A stretch of 64,000 nucleotides of DNA, taken from positions 1-64,000 of the forward strand of contig CAWISP010000033.1 of the NCBI GenBank assembly GCA_963838775.1, read 5' to 3'. The position numbers were made by a program, and so were the translations under genes. Shown here in pieces: positions 52,108 through 59,998 of the stretch; position 1 is the first letter of the stretch, and the number at the start of each line of letters is the position of its first letter. The notes beneath the pieces were generated by a model. It was not told the origin of the DNA. It saw only the letters and a program-made list of their open reading frames with translations, and did no database searches. The stretch is from Chersky-840 sp963838775 (lineage in GTDB: Bacteria > Actinomycetota > Acidimicrobiia > Acidimicrobiales > UBA8190).

Positions 52108-53091
52108 ATGACCATCCTGGGCCGTTCTCGCCGGCCCGATCCAGCGAGTTGGAATGGCACCTCATCGTCGCACGAGCAACCTCCGCCTCCGTCCGACCGG
52201 TGGGGCTGGGGTCCGTCGTCGCCTGCTCCCCAGGAGCCTCCCGAAGCACCATCGGCTCCTTCACTCGGTGATCCCACGCTCGTGCCTGCACCGGGCGAGA
52301 TCGGTCCCGGCCTGGCTCGTCCGGCTGGCCTCGTCGCTCGCGACGTGAGTGCATGGTTCTCGAAGAACAAGGTCCTCGAGCGAATCTCGCTGTCCATGGA
52401 TCCCGGCAAGGTGACGGCGTTGATCGGCCCGTCGGGATGCGGCAAGTCGACGTTCTTGCGCATCCTCAACCGCATGCACGAGCTCATTCCGGGCGCCGCC
52501 ATGTCGGGCTCGGTGACCCTCGACAACGTCGACGTCTACGGACCCTCGGTCCCGGTCACCCACACCCGGCTCCGCATCGGCATGGTCTTCCAGAGGCCCA
52601 ACCCCTTTCCGTCGATGACCATCGCCCAGAACGTGCTCTCAGGTCTGCGTCTCTCGGGGCTCAAGACCCAGAACCCCGACGCGTTGGTCCAGGAGTGCCT
52701 CGAGCGTGCCGGTCTGTGGCGCGAAGCGCGCAACCGACTGAACGAACCGGGGGGCGCCATTTCAGGTGGTCAGCAACAACGGCTTTGCATCGCCCGGGCT
52801 CTGGCCGTGCGCCCCCAGGTGCTTCTCATGGACGAGCCGTGCTCGGCGCTGGACCCGATCTCCACCGGGGTCATCGAGGAGACGATTCGAGAGCTGTGCC
52901 ACGAGGTCACGATCGTGATCGTGACGCACAACATGCAACAAGCACAGCGCGTCTCACACGATTGCGCCCTGTTCCTCGTGGGAGGGGAGTCCGAACCGGG
53001 TCGGATCGTCGAAGCCGGTCCCACCGAGCAGGTGTTCGGAGACCCCGTCGACCCCAGAACTGCCGACTATGTCCACGGTAGGTTTGGGTGA
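52108..53091 (+). CDS. pstB: Second PstB-like ATPase with Pro-rich N-terminal extension
   Basis: 327 residues. The first 70 are Pro/Ser-rich and not part of the ATPase. Walker A GPSGCGKST is at residues 107-115; VFQRPNPFPSMTIAQN holds the Q-loop; the signature is ISGGQQQRL; Walker B is VLLMDEPCSALDP; the H-loop is IVIVTHNMQQAQRVS. The end ADYVHGRFG is PstB-typical. Its stop overlaps the GTG of the exosortase gene (GTGA), so transport and sorting genes are coupled. Confidence 0.94.
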   Translation: MTILGRSRRPDPASWNGTSSSHEQPPPPSDRWGWGPSSPAPQEPPEAPSAPSLGDPTLVPAPGEIGPGLARPAGLVARDVSAWFSKNKVLERISLSMDPGKVTALIGPSGCGKSTFLRILNRMHELIPGAAMSGSVTLDNVDVYGPSVPVTHTRLRIGMVFQRPNPFPSMTIAQNVLSGLRLSGLKTQNPDALVQECLERAGLWREARNRLNEPGGAISGGQQQRLCIARALAVRPQVLLMDEPCSALDPISTGVIEETIRELCHEVTIVIVTHNMQQAQRVSHDCALFLVGGESEPGRIVEAGPTEQVFGDPVDPRTADYVHGRFG

Positions 53092-54944
53092 CACAGGTCC
53101 TCGGCATCCCGGCCGCCCCTCCGGGCTTGGGGTCTCTGCACGAGCAGCGGGACCACTGGCGTTTGCGGTGGAGCGAGGCACAGCCGCGGACCCGAACGAT
53201 GATCCAACTGAGCGTCATGTTCGCGGCGATCGTCATCGCCTACGGCTACTCGCTCCTCACGCTCCTCCAAAACGCCGAGATGCAGACACCGCTTGCATAC
53301 ATCAGTCTCGTCCCTGCAATCTCGATCGCGCTGGCCGTCGCATACGCCCGTCCCGAACGGACTGAGCCGGCCGTCCACGACCGGCAGCTCGATTACATCG
53401 TCGGCGTCCCACTCATTGCCACGGCGATGGCGATGAACATGCTTCTTCCGAACAAGCTTTCGGCGATGTTCTGGGTTTGGCGTATCGACCTCCTTTCGTT
53501 GCCAGTGTTCGTCGCCGGTCTCGTGGCTGTCCTGTTCGGTGTGCGCGCCCTCTGGCGCCAGAAGTTCGCCATCGGATACCTCTTCCTCGCCTGGCCGTGG
53601 CCGTACTCGACTGTCCTTCTTCGAGTGCTGGATGCATCGACAAACACCACCTTGGCCGGATTGCGTGTGGTGCTGCGTGTGGTGCCGGTTGCAAAGCCGG
53701 TGTTGTCCGGAGACGGCTCGCTCTTCGACGTCGTGCACAACGGACGGGCCTTCCCGATCAGCGTGGTCTCGGCGTGTTCGGGAATCAACGGGATCGTGGG
53801 TTTCCTTCTCATTGGAGTCGCGTTCGTCGGGGTGGTTCGGGGTGCGTGGATCCGAAAGGTGGCCTGGCTGGCAGTGGGGATGGTGTTCCTATGGCTGGTC
53901 AACTTGGGTCGTCTCCTGCTGATCTTTTGGGCCGGCAGGATGTGGGGCGAGAACATCGCGATCAACATCCTGCACCCATTTGTGGGCTTGGTGACATTCA
54001 CAATTGGGGTTGTAATCATGTCCATGGCGATCCGACCCATGGGCATGATGATTGGCCGATCGGGATCCGAAAGTGTGCGCCATCCGGGCACCGAGATGAC
54101 GATGCCGCCTCGATCGCGCACAGTGCACGCAGTGCCGAAGGTCTTCATGGCGGTCGTCGTCGTTGCCATCGCCACTCTTCTCTTGGGGGTCGCTGATTTC
54201 GGCCTGCGATCGTACAATCTGGTGGCCAACGCGGCCGGTGAGCCGAAGCTGCTGGCGTTTCGATCTGCACCCACTGCGCCGGAAGGCTGGCGCTACCGGA
54301 TCACCAACCAGTACGACTGGGCACAGCCGTTATTCGGTGACGATTCGACGTGGGTCCGCTACATCTTCATCCCGTCAGGTGGAGGAGGGGACCTCCGCTC
54401 TTCATATGGGGTAACGGCCGACGTCATCGACACCTCGGATCTCCAGACGTTCTCGGCGTATGGGGTCGAAGACTGTTACCAGTTCCATGGGTATTCGCTC
54501 CGTGATGTGGCACAGGTGGACATCGGGGGCGGGATCACCGGCCAGACGTTGTCGTTCTCAGGCGCGGGACAGCAGAGTTGGTCGGTCGTATACTGGATTG
54601 CGCCCGTCAAGGCGGGTCAAGGAATTCGATACGAGCGGTTTGTGTTGTACTTGCTCAATGCGCCTGGGGGGGCTGGGATTCGCATGCCACCGGACGTTCG
54701 CATCACGAACCTCGCCGGTTCGCTGGACAGCACCGGACCCGATGCCGTCCTGGTCCAAAACCGGGCGTTCCTGGTGGCCTTCGCCCACGAGCTGGTGGTG
54801 AACCAGGCACTCAGGGCGTCGATAGACGCAGACCACCTCGCTGCGCCGCGCAGACCCTCGCTTCGGAGACCCGTCGGAGTAGGGAGTGGCCTCGGCCTCC
54901 GGACGCCGACGTCCGGACCATCGTCTTTTGCTGCTAAGGCGTAG
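53088..54944 (+). CDS. Exosortase/archaeosortase-family protein with extra C-terminal domain
   Basis: 618 residues from GTG 53088. The N-terminal 320 residues hold about eight membrane helices and the exosortase catalytic set: C230 in VVSACSGINGIVGFLLIG, R275 in WLVNLGRLLLIF, H296 in NILHPFVGLVTF. These membrane transpeptidase-like enzymes cut C-terminal sorting signals with a PEP-like motif. After another helix (VFMAVVVVAIATLLLGVAD) comes an extracytoplasmic domain of about 220 residues (GWRYRITNQYDWAQP, VEDCYQFHGYSLRDVAQVD) that recalls EpsI-type partners. It follows pstB with overlap. Confidence 0.85.
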   Translation: MTQVLGIPAAPPGLGSLHEQRDHWRLRWSEAQPRTRTMIQLSVMFAAIVIAYGYSLLTLLQNAEMQTPLAYISLVPAISIALAVAYARPERTEPAVHDRQLDYIVGVPLIATAMAMNMLLPNKLSAMFWVWRIDLLSLPVFVAGLVAVLFGVRALWRQKFAIGYLFLAWPWPYSTVLLRVLDASTNTTLAGLRVVLRVVPVAKPVLSGDGSLFDVVHNGRAFPISVVSACSGINGIVGFLLIGVAFVGVVRGAWIRKVAWLAVGMVFLWLVNLGRLLLIFWAGRMWGENIAINILHPFVGLVTFTIGVVIMSMAIRPMGMMIGRSGSESVRHPGTEMTMPPRSRTVHAVPKVFMAVVVVAIATLLLGVADFGLRSYNLVANAAGEPKLLAFRSAPTAPEGWRYRITNQYDWAQPLFGDDSTWVRYIFIPSGGGGDLRSSYGVTADVIDTSDLQTFSAYGVEDCYQFHGYSLRDVAQVDIGGGITGQTLSFSGAGQQSWSVVYWIAPVKAGQGIRYERFVLYLLNAPGGAGIRMPPDVRITNLAGSLDSTGPDAVLVQNRAFLVAFAHELVVNQALRASIDADHLAAPRRPSLRRPVGVGSGLGLRTPTSGPSSFAAKA

Positions 54945-54951
54945 CAGAGAC

Positions 54952-56475
54952 ATGGTGCGCCTGACGCCCCTTGCCTCGAAGGACCGCAAGACCAGGAACC
55001 CTCGAGTCGGCGCGTCTCGGAATCACCACGAGTCTCTGGACTGCGACTGCCCGGCAGGCCCCCCCACCTCAGATGGCGTCACGGACGGGTCTTCACCTAC
55101 GGGGGTGTTTTCGCTCCCTATTCTGCGGCAATTCTGCGAGGAGTTGGTCGCCGAGGCGGTCGCCAGCGTTCGGGAGGTGTACCCCGGCACAGAGCCGCCC
55201 GAGATGGACTGGGGGCGCCTGTGGGTCTCGGAGTCCGCCACTTCTCCCGAGACGGCTGCAGGCCATGCCGCCGTCGTGGCGCAGCGGATGGCGTCTGACA
55301 TCCTCAGCTGGAAGCAGTCGATCGTTGGTGTGGGAGCGCCTCCGAATGTGCCCCGGTTTGCGCCTGCCTCGAACGTCTCCATCGATGCTCGAGTGGCGCC
55401 TCCTGCCTTTTCACCCCCTTGGTCACCCCCCCTGAGAGAGCCGGCGGGTTCGTCTTCATCTCAGGGCGTAGAGACAGGATCTCTTCGGCAGGCATCCGCG
55501 CCGATCGACCCCACCCCGCCTCGCCAGGACAAGGGTGAGCCGCACGCCGCGCCGACGATTGGCTTCGACCAGAAGCTCCAGCGGAACAGGCGCCTGCGCC
55601 GAGCGTTCGTCGCCTTCGGCTGGATGCGGGACATCGGGCTGATCCTCATCGCGTTCGCAGCGTGGCAGCTGTGGGGTACCTCGATCGAGCAGAGCCAGGC
55701 CCAGCAGACGTTGCGACAGCAATTCGAGTCCCATCTGCCCACGGCCGCGCCCCAGACAGCCAGCAAGACCACGGGTCCGACGCTCATCTCGGCGGCCATC
55801 AACGTGCCGGCACCCCGCGAGGGATCCGCCGTCGGTCGTCTCCAGATTCCCGCCATCGGAGTGGACCAATATGTCGTCCAGGGCACTTCCGAGGCGGACC
55901 TGGCAGAGGGCCCCGGGCACTACATCGGCACGTCGATGCCGGGGCAGGCCGGAAACGTCGCCATTGCGGGGCACCGGACGACCTACGGTGCCCCGTTCAA
56001 CAATCTGAACGATCTGAAGATTGGCGATCAGATCTCGCTAACGAGCAATGCCGGAGAACAGCTCACCTACGTCGTCAGCGCCAACCCCGTCGCCGTCTCT
56101 CCGAGCGATGTGTCGATCCTCAACCCCGCAGCCGACAACCGCCTCACGCTGACGACGTGTAATCCACGCTTCTCGTCCTCGCAGCGGCTCGTCGTCGTCG
56201 CCGAACTCAGTGAACCGCACACGGTGGCTGCCGCCGCACCGGGCACCAAACCCCGACGGGTCCGAATCGTGACGGAGCCGATCGGATGGAATGCCCGGTA
56301 CATCCCGATCGTCCTTCTCCTCGTGGCGCTGTTGATCGGGCTGGGCCTGGCCAATAGGCGGGCACGCCACGTCTATGGGCGGATCGGCCGGTGGTTGGTG
56401 CTCACACCGATCTGGGTGGCGGGGCTTTTCTTCCTCTTCGAGTCGCTCACCCGGCTGTTGCCGGCCAACCTGTGA
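54952..56475 (+). CDS. Class E sortase with long cytoplasmic N-terminus
   Basis: 507 residues from ATG 54952, 7 bases after the exosortase stop. Residues 1-215 are Pro/Ser-rich and probably cytoplasmic; a membrane helix spans about 225-242 (MRDIGLILIAFAAWQLW). The sortase domain has GRLQIPAIGVDQYVVQGTSE, catalytic H341 (IAGHRTTYGAPF), C403 (LTLTTCNPRFSSS) and R412 (QRLVVVAE). Two C-terminal helices follow. Class E sortases prefer LAxTG, which is exactly the motif in four proteins of this operon. Confidence 0.93.
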   Translation: MVRLTPLASKDRKTRNPRVGASRNHHESLDCDCPAGPPTSDGVTDGSSPTGVFSLPILRQFCEELVAEAVASVREVYPGTEPPEMDWGRLWVSESATSPETAAGHAAVVAQRMASDILSWKQSIVGVGAPPNVPRFAPASNVSIDARVAPPAFSPPWSPPLREPAGSSSSQGVETGSLRQASAPIDPTPPRQDKGEPHAAPTIGFDQKLQRNRRLRRAFVAFGWMRDIGLILIAFAAWQLWGTSIEQSQAQQTLRQQFESHLPTAAPQTASKTTGPTLISAAINVPAPREGSAVGRLQIPAIGVDQYVVQGTSEADLAEGPGHYIGTSMPGQAGNVAIAGHRTTYGAPFNNLNDLKIGDQISLTSNAGEQLTYVVSANPVAVSPSDVSILNPAADNRLTLTTCNPRFSSSQRLVVVAELSEPHTVAAAAPGTKPRRVRIVTEPIGWNARYIPIVLLLVALLIGLGLANRRARHVYGRIGRWLVLTPIWVAGLFFLFESLTRLLPANL

Positions 56476-57215
56476 TGAGCCGACGTCGCGCCCCGAGGGC
56501 GAAGGGGGCCAGGTCAGGGCGCGCCTTGCAGATCGTGCTCCTTGTTGTCGTGGGGACGGCGCCGGCCTTCGTCTTCGGTGACACGGCGTCTGCCGCCGTC
56601 CCCATGGTCAGTATCCCAAACGGGCCGTTCGTCGACGGTCAGAATATTGCTGTCTCGGGCTCGGGTTTTCCGACCCGCGCCCAGGACCCGACGGGGCTGC
56701 AGATCATTGAGTGCTCAGATCCGGACGGGAGTCCCGCCAACCTTCCGACCGATCCCAGCCTTGGATGTGAGGGAATCACGGTCAATCCGACCCAGATCAA
56801 CACCGACAGCACCGGTCGTTTCCACGTCTCGTATGCCATTGCTGCGCTGAGCAGTAGTGCAGGGACATCGAGCATCGACTGCGACGACACCCACGAGTGT
56901 GTCCTGTGGGTCGGGACGGATTACAACAACGCGTTTCTGAGCGGCCCGCACGCTTTCACGACGCCCTTCAGGGTAAACGCGAACCCCGCGACGGGCACGT
57001 CCACGACACATGTGCCGACCCCTACCACCGCGGTGCCCACCTCGTCGGGGACCACACCGCCGGAGGCGAGTGGCGCTGCCGCCGGCGTCGGTTCCTTGGC
57101 CTCTACGGGCCCTCCTGGGCTCGTCCTTTGGCTGGGCGGCCTGGGAGTCCCGATGGTGCTCTTGGGGCTCCTCGGCCGGCGTCTCACGGTCGCCCGCGCC
57201 CGGACTCCCGACTGA
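56475..57215 (+). CDS. Neocarzinostatin-like protein with LASTG sorting signal
   Basis: ATG 56475 overlaps the sortase stop (TGATG). A signal peptide (QIVLLVVVGTAPAFVFGDTA) leads to the NCS-like domain: DGQNIAVSGSGFPTRA, LQIIECSDPDGSPAN, INTDSTGRFHVSYAIA, IDCDDTHECVLWVGTDYN, GPHAFTTPFRV. A short Thr/Pro linker follows, then SLASTGPPGLVLW, a helix and GRRLTVARAR. It is a direct candidate substrate of the sortase encoded just before it. It is the last gene of the coupled series. Confidence 0.88.
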   Translation: MSRRRAPRAKGARSGRALQIVLLVVVGTAPAFVFGDTASAAVPMVSIPNGPFVDGQNIAVSGSGFPTRAQDPTGLQIIECSDPDGSPANLPTDPSLGCEGITVNPTQINTDSTGRFHVSYAIAALSSSAGTSSIDCDDTHECVLWVGTDYNNAFLSGPHAFTTPFRVNANPATGTSTTHVPTPTTAVPTSSGTTPPEASGAAAGVGSLASTGPPGLVLWLGGLGVPMVLLGLLGRRLTVARARTPD

Positions 57216-57257
57216 AGGACCGCTGGTCGCCCACGGCGAGCAGCGGGGGTCAAACGA

Positions 57258-57920
57258 TCAGGACGGAGAGGCCGCGGGTTGGCCCGGTGTCGGCGTGCTG
57301 ACTGGGGGAGGGGGCGCGTTCGGCACCCGCACCGCATCCCGGTCCTGGCCACCCGCATGCCCGGGAGCGGGGGGAGGGGGAGGGGGAGCACCGACCGGAG
57401 GGGACGGAGGCCTCTGGACTTTTTCGGTCAACGTCTGGACGAGTGACGTGAGCTCCGACTGCAACTCACCGTTGACTCGGGCGAAACCCTCGATCGTCTT
57501 TTGGAGCTGCTCGGTCACCGCAGGAGGGATCGCCGGCTGGCGGGCCTCCTCGAGAAGGCGGTGCGCTTCCTGCTTGGCCGCCATCACGATGCGGGACGCC
57601 TCGAGCTCGGCGTCGGCCAGCAATTGCCTGGTCCGTTCCTCGGCGTCCGCGACAGCATGGTTCACATGATCCTGGGCCCGGACAAAGAGCTCCCCGATCT
57701 GCACCTCGGTGGCGTGTTCGTCGCGGGCCTGGACCAACAGCGATCGGAGGCGCTCGAAGACCTCGTGCAGCTCGGCCATCGCCCCCACTGCCTCACTGAC
57801 GGTGCGGCCGATAGCCACCATCGGGTCCGAGCCCTCATCGGGTGGTGCGGGGTTCGAACGCTCTTGGGGAGGCGGGGGAGTGGCGCCCCCGCTCATGGCC
57901 TCACCGGGAAGAACAGACAT
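57258..57920 (-). CDS. Coiled-coil protein, DivIVA-like
   Basis: 220 residues. Residues of about 35-150 are helical and heptad-rich (HEVFERLRSLLVQARDEHAT, HAVADAEERTRQLLADAELE, RIVMAAKQEAHRLLEEARQ), as in DivIVA/Wag31-related proteins. The last 60 residues are Pro-rich (SPPVGAPPPPPPAPGH). It lacks the usual DivIVA N-terminal lipid-binding motif, so it may be a scaffold or cell-division-associated protein of unknown role. ATG 57896 is an alternative start. It is convergent with the sortase operon. Confidence 0.6.
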   Translation of the reverse strand: MSVLPGEAMSGGATPPPPQERSNPAPPDEGSDPMVAIGRTVSEAVGAMAELHEVFERLRSLLVQARDEHATEVQIGELFVRAQDHVNHAVADAEERTRQLLADAELEASRIVMAAKQEAHRLLEEARQPAIPPAVTEQLQKTIEGFARVNGELQSELTSLVQTLTEKVQRPPSPPVGAPPPPPPAPGHAGGQDRDAVRVPNAPPPPVSTPTPGQPAASPS

Positions 57921-58088
57921 TCAGCCTCCGGGAAGTGGCCAGGCTCCTGAACCTGCACCACACGTGCTCTGGGCATGTCTCACAACGACTGCGCAATCAC
58001 AAGTTTAGCATTCGGCTCTTTGCTATTCCGCCGCCAATTGTGATGAGAGGTTTGAATTCTCGAGGCCGAAGGGGCAGGGCGTTGCTCG

Positions 58089-58120
58089 TCACCCCTGAGA
58101 GACGAATCCCCCAGGGGTGA
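58089..58120. terminator. Perfect 9-bp stem-loop
   Basis: TCACCCCTG (58089-58097) and CAGGGGTGA (58112-58120) pair perfectly around a 14-base loop, in the gap 57921-58266 between two minus-strand genes. No T-run is present. Confidence 0.5.
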
Positions 58121-58190
58121 CCCGGCCCGCGTCTCGTGGCGCCTCGTCGAGCCGGGGCCGCCAACCTTGCCGACCCGGACGGTGACGCGC

Positions 58191-58223
58191 CTCGGCCGGA
58201 TGCCTAGGGGGCGTCCGGCCGAG
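58191..58223 (-). terminator. Perfect 10-bp stem-loop downstream of NCS/Ig gene
   Basis: CTCGGCCGGA (58191-58200) and TCCGGCCGAG (58214-58223) pair perfectly around 13 bases. It begins 43 bases past the stop of the minus-strand NCS-like gene and is a good GC-rich terminator candidate for it. The rest of the gap holds no gene. Confidence 0.55.
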
Positions 58224-58266
58224 GTCGCATCAGGATGGTGGCTCCGTCCGAGACGGGCCGGCTGTG

Positions 58267-59337
58267 TCAGCTCATGAGCGTCAGATGCAGCGTGGCAGTT
58301 GCCGTCTCCTTACCATGACCGTTCGGGTTCGGGTGCTTGGTGCTGGTCTTGATCTTCGAGTCGGTCACGGTCACCGTCACCGTGAACGCACCTGCATGGA
58401 CCTTCTTGGATGCAACCACCGTACCGGTGATCACGCCGGTGCTCTTGCTTGCCTTCAGCCCCTTGGGCAGGCCCTTCACCTTGTACTTGTAGGGCGCCGT
58501 GCCTCCGACGACATTGATCGGAGGACCGGTGTAGGCGGACCCGATCGTGGCCGGTGGCAGGGAGGTCGGGGTGACCCGGAAACCTGCGTAAAGCGTGAAG
58601 CTTTGCGTGAAATTAGGTGTCGTGCCATTGGACGCCGTTAGAGTCAGCGAGAAGGTGCCCGTAGTTGTGGGTTTCCCTGCCAACGTGGCGGTTCCGTTGC
58701 TGTTGGCCGTGAACGTCACACCACCTGGAAGCGCACCGCTCTCGCTAACAGTTGGCGTGTCGGTCCCGCTGCTCACGACTGTGAATGTTGAGTTGCTAAA
58801 CGTTGGAAACGCGGCGCTGGTGGCGCTGGTGATACTGGGAGCCACTGCGGGCACCACAAGGAAGGGTGCCGAGAACCCTTCAGTCACGCCGTCCGAGAAT
58901 TGGTTGTTGTAATCAACGCCAACCCAAAGGACGCAGAAATTCGTTGCGTTGCAGTCGATATCTGAATTACCGGACGATGACAGACTAGATATCGCGTATG
59001 TCGCGCTGAAGGTCCCGCTCGGGCTGGTATTGATCTGGTTCGCGCTCACAGTCGACCCGTCGCAGCCGAGGCTAGGGTCAGTCGGCAGGTTGGCCGGAGA
59101 GCCTCCCGGATCAGAGCACTCGATGATTTCAAGTCCTGATGGATCGGCCGAGTGCGACGGGAATCCCGAGCCGGTCACGACGGCCGCCCCACCATCGGCC
59201 AGAGACGACCCTGCCATGTTCACAACCGTGACACTGGGGCCTGAGCTGGCGCTCGCCGGGCCGGCGAATGGGATCGAGATCCCTGAGCCGACGACGGCGA
59301 AGGCGGCTCCGATGAGTGCAAGTCGCGTCTTTCGCAT
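58267..59337 (-). CDS. Neocarzinostatin-like protein with two Ig-like domains
   Basis: 356 residues. The signal peptide (LALIGAAFAVVGSGISIPFA) is followed by the NCS-like domain: DGGAAVVTGSGFPSHS, LEIIECSDPGGSPAN, IDCNATNFCVLWVGVDYN. Two repeats of putative Ig/cadherin-like type follow: TVSESGALPGGVTFTANSNG with TLAGKPTTTGTFSLTLTAS, and PYKYKVKGLPKGLKASKSTG with VITGTVVASKKVHAGAFTVT. No sorting signal or membrane helix is seen at the end, so it is secreted or held by other surface parts. A PHO-like array lies 130 bases upstream. Confidence 0.8.
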   Translation of the reverse strand: MRKTRLALIGAAFAVVGSGISIPFAGPASASSGPSVTVVNMAGSSLADGGAAVVTGSGFPSHSADPSGLEIIECSDPGGSPANLPTDPSLGCDGSTVSANQINTSPSGTFSATYAISSLSSSGNSDIDCNATNFCVLWVGVDYNNQFSDGVTEGFSAPFLVVPAVAPSITSATSAAFPTFSNSTFTVVSSGTDTPTVSESGALPGGVTFTANSNGTATLAGKPTTTGTFSLTLTASNGTTPNFTQSFTLYAGFRVTPTSLPPATIGSAYTGPPINVVGGTAPYKYKVKGLPKGLKASKSTGVITGTVVASKKVHAGAFTVTVTVTDSKIKTSTKHPNPNGHGKETATATLHLTLMS

Positions 59338-59469
59338 CGAGAGGTAGTCCTTTGGTTGGGGGTGGTCTGGTCGGGTCGAGACAGTCGGACCGCGCGATTG
59401 CTCCGACCCATCGGCATCTCATCAAGAACAAAGGTCCAGCACAAGGGGCAAATCCGGTCGTTGCGAAGA

Positions 59470-59524
59470 GTTCATCTCGAGTTCGCGGCGAGGTCACCCC
59501 ACGGTCACGCGCTAGTCGCGAACA
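59470..59524 (+). promoter_or_regulatory. PHO-box-like array, five 11-bp units
   Basis: Units at 59470, 59481, 59492, 59503 and 59514 begin GTTCATC, GTTCGCG, GGTCACC, GGTCACG and AGTCGCG in perfect 11-base phase. It lies in the 660-bp gap 59338-59998 between the NCS/Ig gene (minus) and the second RegX3-like gene (plus). Confidence 0.65.
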
Positions 59525-59731
59525 AGGAGTCGACAGTCCGCGTGGCCCCGTTCGGCCGAGTTGCGTGACCGCGGGCGGTAGCGGTGTTACGACGCGCCGA
59601 GCAAAGACATCATCGGTGGCACACGCGCCACGACGAAGGGGGCGGTCCGATCGGAAACGATCGTGCACGAAACGAGTTCCTAGGATGGCCGGCGGTGTGA
59701 GTTCACTGCGCGTGGTTCCTCAAAACCTTTG

Positions 59732-59786
59732 GTTCACCGACCCGTCACGCTTCATTCGCGTAGCGATTACCTCGGCTCGCTACCGT
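59732..59786 (+). promoter_or_regulatory. PHO-box-like array, four to five 11-bp units
   Basis: Units at 59732, 59743, 59754, 59765 and 59776 begin GTTCACC, CGTCACG, ATTCGCG, GATTACC and CTCGCTA. An isolated GTTCACT lies at 59701. It points toward the response regulator that starts at 59999. No gene is seen between the two arrays. Confidence 0.6.
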
Positions 59787-59998
59787 CCTGGTTAACACCC
59801 ACGGGGGGGTTCGACATTGATTGTGCGACCACAAGCTGATGACCGCGATCCGTGACGTCGTATGCGCGCTGGCAAGAAGGGCCGCGGCTACGAGCGAGCC
59901 GCCAATCACCTTCATTTTGGGGTCTTTCGGTCCGGTGCGATGTGGAGCGCACCTCCTTCGAGCACGCTGACTGAGATGATCGGACCGCCTCGATAACC

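Noticed and set aside
57849..57862. GGTTCGAACGC as a possible tRNA T-arm
   Set aside because: It lies inside the coiled-coil protein gene and no acceptor or anticodon arms can be folded around it.
59525..59731. Short open frames between the two PHO-like arrays as a new small gene
   Set aside because: No frame has a convincing start, ribosome site or protein-like composition.
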